DNA of 64,000 nt, from NCBI GenBank assembly GCA_043787975.1, contig JAYVUK010000038.1, forward strand, positions 89,905 through 153,904, written 5' to 3'. Positions 18,801 to 27,327 of this stretch are shown piece after piece. The stretch comes from JAPLDA01 sp043787975. GTDB lineage: Bacteria; Bacteroidota; Bacteroidia; AKYH767-A; 2013-40CM-41-45. How positions within the stretch are numbered: position 1 is the first letter of the stretch; every line of letters starts with the position of its first letter. The position numbers and the translations under genes are program-made. Under the pieces are notes generated by a model. That model ran no database searches, was not told the origin of the DNA, and saw nothing but the letters and a program-made list of their open reading frames with translations.

Positions 18801-20665
18801 GTGATACTTTTACCTATGATAACGGAGGCCGCATTATAACAGCGGTTAACAGCAATGCTTCGATTACTTTATCCCATGATAATGCAAACAGGTTACAGAG
18901 TGAAAATATGAATGGAAAAGTGACATCGTACAATTACAATGTCGCAGCAAGGAAAACATTCATTACGTATCCCGGCGGAAGAGTCATCGAGGAGAATTAT
19001 GATTTCCGAAACCGGATGGCAGCAGTTAAGGAAGGCGCATTATCGCTTGCCACTTTTAATTTTGATCCCGCCAATCGTTTGCAATCGCGAATTTTTATCA
19101 ATGGCGCAAATACCCAGTACGCTTATACTGTTAACGATTGGGGAACAAGTGTAGATCATAGCAAAAACGGAATTCCATTTGCTCATTTCAATTATACGTT
19201 CGACAATGAGGGGACCCGGCTGACTTCAGAAAAAACACACCGTCCGACCAATTCAGAAAAATATACCTATGATCAGGATTACAGGATCACTAATTATAAG
19301 GAAGGGACCTTGGTATCAGGTGCTATCCCGTCTCCGTTAACACAATCCACCATTAATTACGATGGCGTGGGAAACCGCACGAGTGTAATACACGATGCCG
19401 TCACCACAAATTACACGACCAATTCCGTGAATCAATATGTAAATATTGCCGACAGTTTATTTGTCAATCCAAACTATGACGGAAATGGCAACATGCTATT
19501 TGACGGAAGTCACAACTACCAGTATGACACCGAAAATCACCTGGTCGCTGTTGATGGTGGTTCAACTGCTCTTTACAAACACGATGCACTTGGAAGAAGG
19601 GTGCAAAAAGTAACCTCATCTGCTACCATTAATTATTATTATGACGGGCTGAGGATCATAGAAGAACGCAATGCTTCGAATGCTGTGATCGCAACCTATG
19701 TATACGGTTCGAAGCTGGATGAAATTCTCTCCATGCGCATATCGGGAGCCAATTTCTTTTATCATCAAAACTCATTGGGATCCATTGTAGCTGTTACGAA
19801 TGCTTCAGGCCAGGTGGTTGAACGATACGAATACAATGCAGCCGGAGCAGTTACTTTTTATAGTCCCACCTATTCGCTTCTAACTTCCTCTGCTATCGGC
19901 AACAGGATTTTATTTACAAGCCGCGAGTACGATTCTGAAACCAAAACATATTATTACAGGGCAAGGAATTACAATCCAAAGTTCGGTAAATTCATGCAAC
20001 GCGATCCGCTTGAATACCGCGACGGTGTAAATATTTATGAATACTGTTTAAGCAATGCCATCAATAAAATTGACCCCATTGGACTGTATTGCCTCCCTAA
20101 AGTATTTGGTTGTACAAAGAGTCATGATAAAGTTGATATTTCTACTCCTGCGATTCCAATCGGGACCATTGGCCCGTTTGTAATTAAAGGATGGCTGACT
20201 GTTACAGGAACCTGGGATAAACTGGAATGCTTTAAATGCTGTCCAGATTGTTCAATAAAACCATGGGGTGATGAATCACTGGAGATCGATGTTGAATTGG
20301 TTGCAACTGCAACTGCAGGGTGGGTATTTGCCGAACTCCAGTTTTACGGAAAGCTTAAAGCAAGTGGCAAAGGATCGCTAGAGTATGACTTATGTATTGC
20401 TCCAAAGAAAAAATTCTGTCTTGATTTAAGCGCGACACTCACCATTGGTGTGCGAGCCACTGCTTCCGTACTGATTGTATCTGTATATGTAGGCGGTGAG
20501 TTGACAGGATCATGCAGTATAAAAATATGCCTTGATGGTGATGGCGTTTCAGCCGGAACTCCTTCTTGTTCACTGGGCGGAAGAATTTATGCAGGAATTG
20601 ACGGATTCCTGGGAAAAACAGAAATAGACATCTGGAAATGGTCGGCATCAACAGATGATAAATAG
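15881..20665 (+). CDS. Secreted RHS/YD-repeat protein with a variable C-terminal tip
   Basis: A 1,594-residue protein. It has a signal peptide (MKISLPCFIFLLACITSQLHGQ), a DUF6531-like N-terminal segment (GGLEVNSYSGGLF ... GFGRGWSMTY), then dozens of YD repeats of the type TYDANGNL/TYDALNRK that would form a hollow beta shell. The RHS-associated core follows, with the boundary motif DPIGL at 1398-1402. The remaining 192 residues form a tip domain: cysteine-rich at first (CFKCCPDC), then long beta-like strands. RHS shells commonly enclose polymorphic toxins, but I recognise no nuclease or deaminase motif here, and the next gene is secreted, not a typical immunity protein. It lies inside the dnaN-anchored segment. 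Confidence 0.93.
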   Translation: MKISLPCFIFLLACITSQLHGQNISSEKGLTTAVYNAQTIASQKALNTYGSNAQNINRPNIITSGGLEVNSYSGGLFHQRTDLRIPGRGLSLDLTFFYNSFNTELDYGFGRGWSMTYSLLCIPDSNKVIVRHEDGRKDIYIQNGAAYTAPAGIFDSLVKYQPGKFWLRDKSGTKYFFNDSTHHRLTNIVDRNGNTIVISYTGALPTTISDASGRIVQLHYTSGHLTDITDPNTSPARHTTYTYDGAGSPLSVTDQLGNTVLYEYDFVQNLTKRTDQLSFPFTVTYNDCIHVSSVTSPLNNFSFSYDTAQKITSSSLLVSSVLQTTTYKFDSIGNLTEKNGTCCGYHQLFEYDSLRNLVKKTDANGNIWNYTYDSKGNVLQQKDALNSITTYTYEPTFNQVATITDKRGFTTTFTYDANGNLLLVQKPLGISLSFSYAGSGLIQSSTDGRGFTTQYTYNSNGDRTQTIFPNASTNSYTYDNVGNRLSFIDANGNTTLNTYDLLDRVTQTTNALGQVDLLGYDARGYQLSYTDALGHVTSNTYDALRRKTSVTTPRGTTSETFDEAGNMITVTDGEGHVTHYSYNSQNLLQTETNALSHSRNFTYDANGNRLTETDFNGNLTTNVYDAINRKTQVTDALSHNSLSVYDPNNNLVSYTDANGHTTTSTYDALNRKITVQRPIGVTTYTYDGNGNKISTLNANGNTITYAYDNVNRLTVITDPLSHTLSYSYDAQGNQLTFTDGNGLVTTKTYDALNREVTEANGAGETKTFGYDAVGNKTSLTLPNGDVVTNTYDAGNRLISFSDLAGQGGSITYNAVDKTLTETDGNGHTVTYTYNVVNKRTTAQDASGNSSTFAYDNNNNLASLTDRNGNVTTFTYDALNRKLTTVQPTGNIISNSYDNVGNIISLTDDNGNTTSFVFDGNDRVITETYANGSSKTFTYDGLGNKITRTDNNGQTTNYNFDASNRLTSRVYPGSSDTFTYDNGGRIITAVNSNASITLSHDNANRLQSENMNGKVTSYNYNVAARKTFITYPGGRVIEENYDFRNRMAAVKEGALSLATFNFDPANRLQSRIFINGANTQYAYTVNDWGTSVDHSKNGIPFAHFNYTFDNEGTRLTSEKTHRPTNSEKYTYDQDYRITNYKEGTLVSGAIPSPLTQSTINYDGVGNRTSVIHDAVTTNYTTNSVNQYVNIADSLFVNPNYDGNGNMLFDGSHNYQYDTENHLVAVDGGSTALYKHDALGRRVQKVTSSATINYYYDGLRIIEERNASNAVIATYVYGSKLDEILSMRISGANFFYHQNSLGSIVAVTNASGQVVERYEYNAAGAVTFYSPTYSLLTSSAIGNRILFTSREYDSETKTYYYRARNYNPKFGKFMQRDPLEYRDGVNIYEYCLSNAINKIDPIGLYCLPKVFGCTKSHDKVDISTPAIPIGTIGPFVIKGWLTVTGTWDKLECFKCCPDCSIKPWGDESLEIDVELVATATAGWVFAELQFYGKLKASGKGSLEYDLCIAPKKKFCLDLSATLTIGVRATASVLIVSVYVGGELTGSCSIKICLDGDGVSAGTPSCSLGGRIYAGIDGFLGKTEIDIWKWSASTDDK

Positions 20666-20699
20666 ATTTTGTTAATTGAATAGTACTGATTGAATTAAA

Positions 20700-21944
20700 A
20701 TGGAAAATAAAATAATAAAATCCGGAACCAGCGAAAGAAAAATTGTTTTTAACCGTTGGGCATTCATTCTTTTTTTCTTTACAATAAATATATCAGGAAT
20801 CAATTCTGTACTCGCACAGGATGACTACCCATGTTACCCGTGTACCGGCAGCATCGGTTCGACGACAACCACAGCTTACATTACTCCTACACTGGATAAA
20901 AGATTTCCTTCTCCTGAAATTATTCCACCGTCTGACACGATGGTTGCACCCAATGGAAATCAATGCCACGCTACTGTTAACCTGGATACTCCCATGGTTG
21001 CTGCTCCTGCATTTTGTGCGATACCAATCAGAAGCATCACCAATGATGCTCCCTCCTATTTTCAACTCGGCACAACACAGGTACACTGGACGTTTACAAA
21101 TATTTATAACCGTTCAACGGTCGTCAATCAGAATGTAATCGTTACAAACAACCTGCTGCTGAATATATTTTCCAACACCCCTTCATGTTTCGGATCGCAG
21201 AATGGAAGTATTCAAGCGATACCATCAGGAGGAACACCACAATATCAATTCCTGTGGAGTAACAATGCTAGCACACAGGCCATTTCCGGTCTGCCTAACG
21301 GAAATTATACAGTTACTTTAACGGACGCAAACGGATGTACCGCATCGGCTGTGGTGACTCTCTTTACTCCTCAATTATCGGTAACTGCCCAGGTACTTTC
21401 AAATGTAACCACCTGTGGTGGCTCGGATGGTTCTGCATCAGCGATTGCAACAGGCGGAACTCCACCTGTTCAATTAACATGGTCGGATAATTTAAGCCAG
21501 ACAGGTTCGACTGCAACAAATCTTGTTGCTGGCTCCTATACAGTAACGGCTCTTGATGCCAGAGGATGCACAGCCACAAGCACGGTAACGATTGCAGACC
21601 TGAACTGCGCCGTAACCCTGAATCTTAAACTATATATTGAGGGTTATTATCTTGGCTTTGGACAGATGCGACCGTTACTTTATTCCCTTGAGCTGAACAA
21701 TGATCCAACAGCATCTGATTCAATCACCGTTGAACTACATGATATAATTTCTCCTTACGGACTAGTCGAATCAAAGACCGCGTTGCTGCACACAGATGGG
21801 ACTGTGTCATTTTCCTTCTCTCATTCCACCTTAAATCACTCCTACTACATTGCAATTCGTCATCGTAGCACAATAGAAACATGGAGTAAGACTCCGGTTC
21901 TTTTCGATTCATCAACAAAGAGTTTAGATTTTACTACACAGTAA
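20700..21944 (+). CDS. Secreted SprB-repeat protein with shared C-terminal domain
   Basis: A 414-residue exported protein whose hydrophobic signal lies at about residues 20-39 after a charged N-terminus. The order is: a HYR-like beta domain around GNQCHATVNLDTP, two SprB repeats (GLPNGNYTVTLTDANGC and a second SYTVTALDARGC), then a domain of about 110 residues starting TLNLKLYIEGYY that matches the C-terminus of the M36 protease at 551-4165. It ends SLDFTTQ without a classical T9SS type A tail. It lies 34 bp after the RHS gene and its stop codon ends 1 nt before the 27-bp dnaN repeat. It is probably a surface adhesin-like protein; function is unknown. Confidence 0.85.
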   Translation: MENKIIKSGTSERKIVFNRWAFILFFFTINISGINSVLAQDDYPCYPCTGSIGSTTTTAYITPTLDKRFPSPEIIPPSDTMVAPNGNQCHATVNLDTPMVAAPAFCAIPIRSITNDAPSYFQLGTTQVHWTFTNIYNRSTVVNQNVIVTNNLLLNIFSNTPSCFGSQNGSIQAIPSGGTPQYQFLWSNNASTQAISGLPNGNYTVTLTDANGCTASAVVTLFTPQLSVTAQVLSNVTTCGGSDGSASAIATGGTPPVQLTWSDNLSQTGSTATNLVAGSYTVTALDARGCTATSTVTIADLNCAVTLNLKLYIEGYYLGFGQMRPLLYSLELNNDPTASDSITVELHDIISPYGLVESKTALLHTDGTVSFSFSHSTLNHSYYIAIRHRSTIETWSKTPVLFDSSTKSLDFTTQ

Positions 21945-21945
21945 T

Positions 21946-21972
21946 GTAATGCCGGTGATGTTGAATAATTAA
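21946..21972. repeat. 27-bp direct repeat, right copy of dnaN 3' end
   Basis: Identical to 15254-15280. It begins 1 nt after the stop codon of the preceding gene and is followed by a strong terminator. It may mark the original dnaN end displaced by an insertion. Confidence 0.85.
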
Positions 21973-21995
21973 TTCGCTAAAAAAAATTTGAAAAG

Positions 21996-22030
21996 AAACA
22001 GACAGTCGTGAGGCTGCCTGTTTTTTTTTT
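21996..22030 (+). terminator. Strong Rho-independent terminator
   Basis: AAACAGACAGTC (21996-22007) pairs with GGCTGCCTGTTT (22012-22023) with one mismatch and one wobble around a GTGA loop, followed by a run of ten Ts. It lies after the right dnaN repeat and so may be the ancestral dnaN terminator. Confidence 0.85.
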
Positions 22031-22140
22031 GTCCAAATAATAGGATTAGAAGTCAACTTTAAAATTATACGTTCGATTGAGTCATTAATTAAAAAGGTTA
22101 TATACTTTTACACAATCGATTTCTTAAACATAAATACATC

Positions 22141-23376
22141 ATGAAAAAATCACTGTTCACTCTATTGATGACAAGTGTCACCATTTTATCTTATGCGCAA
22201 CTAAGCTGGCTACAATTGCCCGATGTACCCGGACCTGTGAAACGTGGTGTATCATCCTTCTCCATAAACGGAAAGGGTTATATGGGTCTGGGTCTATTAA
22301 GTTCGGGAGCGGGTACTTCCGATTGGTTTGAATACGATCCCGGATTAAATACATGGACACAAAAAGCGAGTTTACCTGCAGCGGGAAGATTCGGCTGCGC
22401 AAGTTTTGCAATCGGGAACAAAGGATATATCGTAACTGGATCAAACGGAACCTTTGACCTGAACGAAGTGTGGGAATACGATCCTGCGCTCGACACCTGG
22501 ACTGCAAAAACAAATTATCCGGGTGGCGCGCGCGAAAGCGCTACAGGTTTCAGCATCGGCAACAAAGGATACGTTGGAACAGGATATACCGGTGGAAACA
22601 GTTTTACTGATTTTTATGAATTTGATCCCGTTGCAAATACATGGACTGCAAAAACTCCTTTCATCGGACCGGCCCGCAACGGTGCATGTTCTTTCTGTGT
22701 CGGCAGCAAAGGTTATTTAGGTCTTGGTAACAACACCAACTCAACAAGCAATTTCAAAGATTTTTATTTGTATGATCCCGCTACCGATTCATGGTCACAG
22801 AAAGCGGATTTCCCAATACCGTATGTAGTAGAACCTTGTTCTTATTCTTCGGTTAGTAACGGGTATGTGCTTTGCGGATATTATTATCAGTCGATAGGCA
22901 TCACGCATAATCCGCTTAACATGTTTTATAAATATGATCCGACCGGTGATGCATGGACACTTGCAGGAACTTTCCCCGGTTTACCTCGCGGTTATGCAGG
23001 AGGATTTGGTATCAGTAACGATATTTATATTGGCTGTGGCGGACAAACAAACACACTTACAACATTACTCAGTGATTTCTGGAAACTGAGCAATGGTCTT
23101 ACGTTAAGTGTCCCCGGCGAAACAGGCAGGAACAATGTTGATTTCATCATGTATCCTGATCCCGCTCATAATTTTATTTACGTCAGCACTAAACTTGCCG
23201 GACAAAAATTTGAACACATCAGGTTGTATGATGTCATGGGAAGACTAATCAGCAATAAAAGTATAAAAGACAACAGTGAAATGATTGATGTGTCATCCTT
23301 CAAACCCGGAATTTATTTTGTTGAACTGGTTACCAACAAAGGCGAAGTACTTGATAGCAAGTTTGTAAAGGAGTAG
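22141..23376 (+). CDS. Kelch-repeat secreted protein with T9SS type A sorting domain
   Basis: A 411-residue protein. The signal peptide ends SYAQ. About six Kelch motifs of the pattern ...GNKGYIVTG... / ...EYDPALDTWT form a predicted beta-propeller across residues 25-320. The C-terminal segment (YPDPAHNFIYVS ... GIYFVELVTNKG ... KFVKE) is a typical type A sorting domain that directs export through the type IX system and anchoring at the cell surface. The ligand is unknown. It converges on the zinc hydrolase gene that ends 28 bp away. Confidence 0.9.
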   Translation: MKKSLFTLLMTSVTILSYAQLSWLQLPDVPGPVKRGVSSFSINGKGYMGLGLLSSGAGTSDWFEYDPGLNTWTQKASLPAAGRFGCASFAIGNKGYIVTGSNGTFDLNEVWEYDPALDTWTAKTNYPGGARESATGFSIGNKGYVGTGYTGGNSFTDFYEFDPVANTWTAKTPFIGPARNGACSFCVGSKGYLGLGNNTNSTSNFKDFYLYDPATDSWSQKADFPIPYVVEPCSYSSVSNGYVLCGYYYQSIGITHNPLNMFYKYDPTGDAWTLAGTFPGLPRGYAGGFGISNDIYIGCGGQTNTLTTLLSDFWKLSNGLTLSVPGETGRNNVDFIMYPDPAHNFIYVSTKLAGQKFEHIRLYDVMGRLISNKSIKDNSEMIDVSSFKPGIYFVELVTNKGEVLDSKFVKE

Positions 23377-23404
23377 TTTGAAAAGGGCTTTTGCAAAGAA
23401 GAAA

Positions 23405-24385
23405 TTATTTCCCCTCGTCTTCTCTACTTTTCAGAGTTCCATTCTTCGATTGCTTCTGTTCTTCCTCCAGGTTTTTCTTCATGTCATCGGTCACGTCCTT
23501 TTTTCCAATGGAATCCAAATCCGGACTTCCGGCATTTACCCACGCTGTGTACCAGAAAGAACCCACATTAAAAATGGCAGCACGAATTTTTCGCTCTACC
23601 ATGTTGTCGAGCATGTCGCTGTATGCTTTCGTATATTCTTCCGAATAAACTTTCTGAGTTTTATTTCCGACTTGTTCGAACGAAGACATTTTATCCGAAG
23701 GAAAAGTTTTGCTCAGCTTCTTTTCAAAACCTAACACAGAATCGACTTCGGAAGCGCTTACTTCTATGATACTCCAGGCATGCATTTGAATGTTGGAAAT
23801 AAATTCAGCTCGGCCAACAATAAAATCGTAATCGTCACCGAACAATTCAGGAATGCGGGATTCCCAGAAAGCATGAATGCCAACCTGGTTTGTTTTCTGC
23901 CCATTGTAGTTTTCCGTAGCGTGAAGTGGAACATGCGAATCAGCAATGTAATGCCCGATGTTGGCTGAGTAATAAAGGATCTTGTCAACATCCCTATTCT
24001 TGAACGCATCGGTGAGACTAAACATCATCTTCGCAATGTACCACGGTACAATACCATAAGCATTCAAGGTGTCTTCGGTATATTTAGCTACAGCATCCTT
24101 CCAGTATTTCGGAAGTGAATCAAACGGATGATCTCCGTAATGATCAGCATCGAGGTAATGTCGTGGTGGTTCCGCTTTATTGGAATACCTCCTGTTGTCA
24201 GGATCAACGGCATGCTCGGTAATAAAATCAATGTGACTTTTGTAAAATCCAATCATCTCCGGTGGCAAGGTGAATACTGCCATGTGATTGATTTTTTTAT
24301 GTCCCCAAAATCCCCAACCGAAAGAAGTGGCAGAAGGCAGTAGAAGGAGGCAGAGCAGAATAAGTTTGCAGTTTTTAAAATTCAT
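23405..24385 (-). CDS. Secreted S1/P1 nuclease / zinc-dependent phospholipase C-like hydrolase
   Basis: A 326-residue exported enzyme. The start at 24385 is chosen over 24505 because MNFKNCKLILLCLLLLPSA is a signal peptide and the mature chain then begins near WGFWGHKKI, the N-terminal Trp/His pattern that binds zinc in this superfamily. Further ligand motifs are HYLDADHYGDH, NIGHYIADSHVPLHAT and HAFWESRIPE. The superfamily has three zinc ions and cleaves phosphodiesters of nucleic acids or phospholipids; which of the two is not decided here. The C-terminus is lysine- and glutamate-rich. It is probably the last gene of the gcvT-comB run. Confidence 0.85.
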   Translation of the reverse strand: MNFKNCKLILLCLLLLPSATSFGWGFWGHKKINHMAVFTLPPEMIGFYKSHIDFITEHAVDPDNRRYSNKAEPPRHYLDADHYGDHPFDSLPKYWKDAVAKYTEDTLNAYGIVPWYIAKMMFSLTDAFKNRDVDKILYYSANIGHYIADSHVPLHATENYNGQKTNQVGIHAFWESRIPELFGDDYDFIVGRAEFISNIQMHAWSIIEVSASEVDSVLGFEKKLSKTFPSDKMSSFEQVGNKTQKVYSEEYTKAYSDMLDNMVERKIRAAIFNVGSFWYTAWVNAGSPDLDSIGKKDVTDDMKKNLEEEQKQSKNGTLKSREDEGK

Positions 24386-24497
24386 TTTTTTTGAATTAAG
24401 AAAAATAGAAAATCGGAAACTTCTCCTGATCATACGTTTTAATATCTCAATATTCCACAACTCCACTTTCTCACTTTCTCGCATTCTCACTCTCCGT

Positions 24498-25244
24498 TTA
24501 TCCAATCACACCAACTTCTTCCAATCTCACCAACACCTCTCCCTGAAGAACAGGAATGACTCGTGTTTGATTGGGTGTTAAACAATATTCGATGTCATGC
24601 TCGATGTTTAACCGTTTTAATCTTCTCCGATGCGATGAGTTTTCGAGAAACTTAAACATATCATCTTTTGCTGCAAGGTAAAGATGTTCTGCTGCAATGG
24701 CCGAATCACAATTTGTATCTGACATGCCGGAATTTTTCAGCTGGTGAACAACAGCTCCGGCAAACAATGTATCTTCCAGGTTGAAACGGTTCTTCCAACC
24801 GGAACACAAACATAGAACATCTTTATCCTGTTTGATTAGCCATTCACAAAGTGCATCAAGATTGAGAAAAGAACCAATCACCACCTGGTGAGCGCGTTTT
24901 GCTACGTTGATTGCCTGCGTTCCATTGGTGGTAGAGAACGCAATTGATTTTCCTTTTACATTTTCTCCCATAAAGCTGAACGGCGAATTACCGAAATCAA
25001 ATCCTTCAATCATTTCACCGTTACGTTCGGCTGCAATAACGAAACCTCTTTCCTTGTATCTTTTTGCTTCCTCAATACCTGCAACGGGAACGACGCACTC
25101 AGCACCATGTTCGAGCGCAACACAAATGGATGAAGTAGCACGAAGAATATCAATCACCACCACGATGTTGTCCGAGTGCTCATACAAATTAAAAAGCAGT
25201 GGTGAGCCACAGACCTCAATCATACGGGTTGGTGATTTCATCAT
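24498..25244 (-). CDS. comB: 2-phosphosulfolactate phosphatase family protein (ComB-like)
   Basis: A 248-residue protein of the ComB family. Conserved stretches include VVVIDILRATSSI, FDFGNSPFSF, FSTTNGTQAI and LCSGWKNRFNLEDTLFAGA. In methanogens ComB dephosphorylates 2-phosphosulfolactate on the way to coenzyme M. The role of bacterial homologues is not settled; a sulfonate route is one possibility. Its start overlaps the gcvT stop by 4 nt (25241-25244), so the two genes are translationally coupled. Confidence 0.85.
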   Translation of the reverse strand: MMKSPTRMIEVCGSPLLFNLYEHSDNIVVVIDILRATSSICVALEHGAECVVPVAGIEEAKRYKERGFVIAAERNGEMIEGFDFGNSPFSFMGENVKGKSIAFSTTNGTQAINVAKRAHQVVIGSFLNLDALCEWLIKQDKDVLCLCSGWKNRFNLEDTLFAGAVVHQLKNSGMSDTNCDSAIAAEHLYLAAKDDMFKFLENSSHRRRLKRLNIEHDIEYCLTPNQTRVIPVLQGEVLVRLEEVGVIG

Positions 25245-26344
25245 GGTTTATAAAATGGGACTTTCACCACTTTTGCTTTCAGGTGTTTGTCACGGATGTG
25301 AATAAAAACTTCAGCGCCTTCTTTTGAATACGGAGTTTGTACGTAACCCATTCCGATTGCCTTTTGCAACGATGGAGATTGTGTTCCGGAAGTCACAAAA
25401 CCGATCTTCTCCCCTTTCTCATTAAAGATTTCATAATGATGACGCGGTATACCGCGATCAATCATTTCAAAGCCGACCAGTTTTTTTACAATACCTTTTT
25501 CCTTTTGTTCGAGCAAGGCTCTGCTATTTGTAAACTCCTTGGTGAATTTTGTGATCCATCCCAAACCTGCTTCCAGCGGTGAAGTGGTATCATCAATGTC
25601 ATTTCCATACAAACAAAAACCCATTTCCAAACGCAACGTATCACGTGCTCCTAAACCAATCGGTTTTATTCCTAGTGATTTTCCGGATTCGAAAATGGCA
25701 TTCCATATTCTTACAGCATCTTTATTCTCAAAATAAATTTCAAAACCACCGGCACCGGTGTATCCTGTTGCTGAGATTAACACATTGTCTACTCCTGCGA
25801 ATTTGCCTTTCTTAAAAGAATAATATTCCATCGACTTCAAATCCATTTCTGTGAGTGGCTGAAGTACATCAACAGCTTTCGGTCCCTGGACCGCAAGCAA
25901 GGAAGTTTTATCAGAGATGTTATGCATCTCCACATTCCCTGTGTTATACTTCATGATCCAGTTCCAATCCTTATCAATGTTGGAAGCGTTCACAACCAGC
26001 ATGTATGTTTTTTTATCGATGCGATACACAAGCAAATCGTCAACGATTCCTCCGGTATCATTCGGTAAACAGGTGTATTGAACTTTTCCGTCAATGAGTT
26101 TTGAAGCATCGTTGGATGTAACACGCTGAATCAGATCCAGCGCACCTTCACCTTTTAAAATAAATTCTCCCATGTGTGATACATCGAAGACTCCTACTCC
26201 ATTACGAACGGTTTCGTGTTCAACATTAATTCCTTCATACGAAACAGGCATGTTGTATCCTGCAAACGGAACCATCTTGGCTCCAAGTTTTGTATGCACA
26301 TCATGGAGTGCGATGTTCTTTAATTCTGTAGCTACGTCTTCCAT
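25241..26344 (-). CDS. gcvT: Aminomethyltransferase (glycine cleavage T protein)
   Basis: A 367-residue T protein of the glycine cleavage system. It transfers the methylene group from the aminomethyl-lipoyl H protein to tetrahydrofolate and releases ammonia. Family landmarks are HTKLGAKMVPFAGYNMPV, GVFDVSHMGEF, the ATGYTGAGGFEIYF folate-binding segment and GLGARDTLRLEMGFCLYG. Length is typical. The gcvH and gcvP genes are not here. The stop overlaps comB by 4 nt. Confidence 0.96.
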   Translation of the reverse strand: MEDVATELKNIALHDVHTKLGAKMVPFAGYNMPVSYEGINVEHETVRNGVGVFDVSHMGEFILKGEGALDLIQRVTSNDASKLIDGKVQYTCLPNDTGGIVDDLLVYRIDKKTYMLVVNASNIDKDWNWIMKYNTGNVEMHNISDKTSLLAVQGPKAVDVLQPLTEMDLKSMEYYSFKKGKFAGVDNVLISATGYTGAGGFEIYFENKDAVRIWNAIFESGKSLGIKPIGLGARDTLRLEMGFCLYGNDIDDTTSPLEAGLGWITKFTKEFTNSRALLEQKEKGIVKKLVGFEMIDRGIPRHHYEIFNEKGEKIGFVTSGTQSPSLQKAIGMGYVQTPYSKEGAEVFIHIRDKHLKAKVVKVPFYKP

Positions 26345-26379
26345 TTCTAAATTGAATTGAGATGATTTAATTTTTAAAT

Positions 26380-27315
26380 CTACGCAGATTTTTTCTTTGC
26401 GACAACATATATCGAAGATGAAAAATAATTTAATGAAGGACTGATAAAATTTGCCACCTTAGCAATGATAAAACCTAACCTTCTGAATAATTTTCTTCGG
26501 GTATCGATCCACCATGGTGATGTGGTAACGAGATAATACCCGGTAAGTTTATGCCACGCCGGAGCGTCCGTTGGAAAAGAAGGTCCGCATTGCAATACTT
26601 CGAGCCCTGCCTTTTCAATGAGTAACTTCAACGATGCCTGGCTGTAATGCATCACACGCATAGACGGAGTAAATGCAGATTCACCGATGGATTTGATTCC
26701 GGTGAGTTTGGCTAATTTCCAGCGGAAGGAAAAAAAACTTCCGTTCGGAACCTTAATGAATAAAATAGCATCTTCAGAAAAATGTCCTTTTAATTTTTCA
26801 ATCGCGCTGATCGGTTCCGGGAAATATTCCATGGAATCTGTAAACGTAACGATGTTCCACTTTTCATTGGCGAGATCGACATCTTCAAGCTTCCCTTTAA
26901 AAATTCTCAGCTTGAAAAAATCCTGCGCAAATTGCGCAAACGAGACAGAGGTCTCAACCCCGGCAACCACATATCCATTCTGCTGAGCCGTATATGGAAA
27001 AATTCCATGCGCACATCCGACATCGAGAAGGTTCTTTCCTTTTTGAAACTTCGAAAGAATTCTTAAGTAGCCTTTGAAATTATGAATTCGGTAATAATTT
27101 TTTCTTCCTTTTAACACGGGTTCAAATTCAATAACCAATCTTTGAATCTCATTGGTAGAAAACAATGAATCGGGAAAAGGGTGCCGCAACGGTGTATAAA
27201 TCGTCCCACAAGAAGTACATTGGCCGACCGTAACTCCATCCGGAAATTCCCTGATAAAATCATATGCTGTTTGACTACACAAAGGGCATTTCTGGACAAC
27301 ACTGTTTTTGTTCAT
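26380..27315 (-). CDS. Class I SAM-dependent methyltransferase with N-terminal zinc ribbon
   Basis: A 311-residue protein. An N-terminal zinc ribbon (CPLC ... CTSC) is followed by a Rossmann methyltransferase core with the SAM motif LLDVGCAHGIFPY and an acidic ligand in VVAGVETS. The layout matches methyltransferases found in surface-glycan clusters, which often modify a sugar or lipid-linked intermediate. It is followed on the other side by a transglutaminase-like gene, a glycosyltransferase and an epimerase on the same strand, supporting a role in polysaccharide biosynthesis. The substrate is unknown. Confidence 0.85.
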   Translation of the reverse strand: MNKNSVVQKCPLCSQTAYDFIREFPDGVTVGQCTSCGTIYTPLRHPFPDSLFSTNEIQRLVIEFEPVLKGRKNYYRIHNFKGYLRILSKFQKGKNLLDVGCAHGIFPYTAQQNGYVVAGVETSVSFAQFAQDFFKLRIFKGKLEDVDLANEKWNIVTFTDSMEYFPEPISAIEKLKGHFSEDAILFIKVPNGSFFSFRWKLAKLTGIKSIGESAFTPSMRVMHYSQASLKLLIEKAGLEVLQCGPSFPTDAPAWHKLTGYYLVTTSPWWIDTRRKLFRRLGFIIAKVANFISPSLNYFSSSIYVVAKKKSA

Positions 27316-27327
27316 TTCTTTACAAGT

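Larger units (their letters stand above)
15281..21945. mobile_element. Candidate inserted segment carrying the RHS gene, bounded by dnaN 3'-end repeats
   Basis: The stretch is bracketed by exact 27-bp direct repeats derived from the dnaN 3' end. It holds a large RHS protein gene and a SprB-repeat protein gene, both accessory. Each repeat copy is followed by its own AAACAG-type terminator hairpin. This layout is what site-specific integration into a gene's 3' end leaves behind. No integrase or transposase lies inside, so the mechanism is inference; partial tandem duplication of dnaN is an alternative. Confidence 0.45.

Noticed and set aside
20666..21944. Immunity gene for the RHS protein
   Set aside because: The product has a signal sequence, SprB repeats and a secreted-type C-terminal domain, not the features of a small cytosolic immunity protein.
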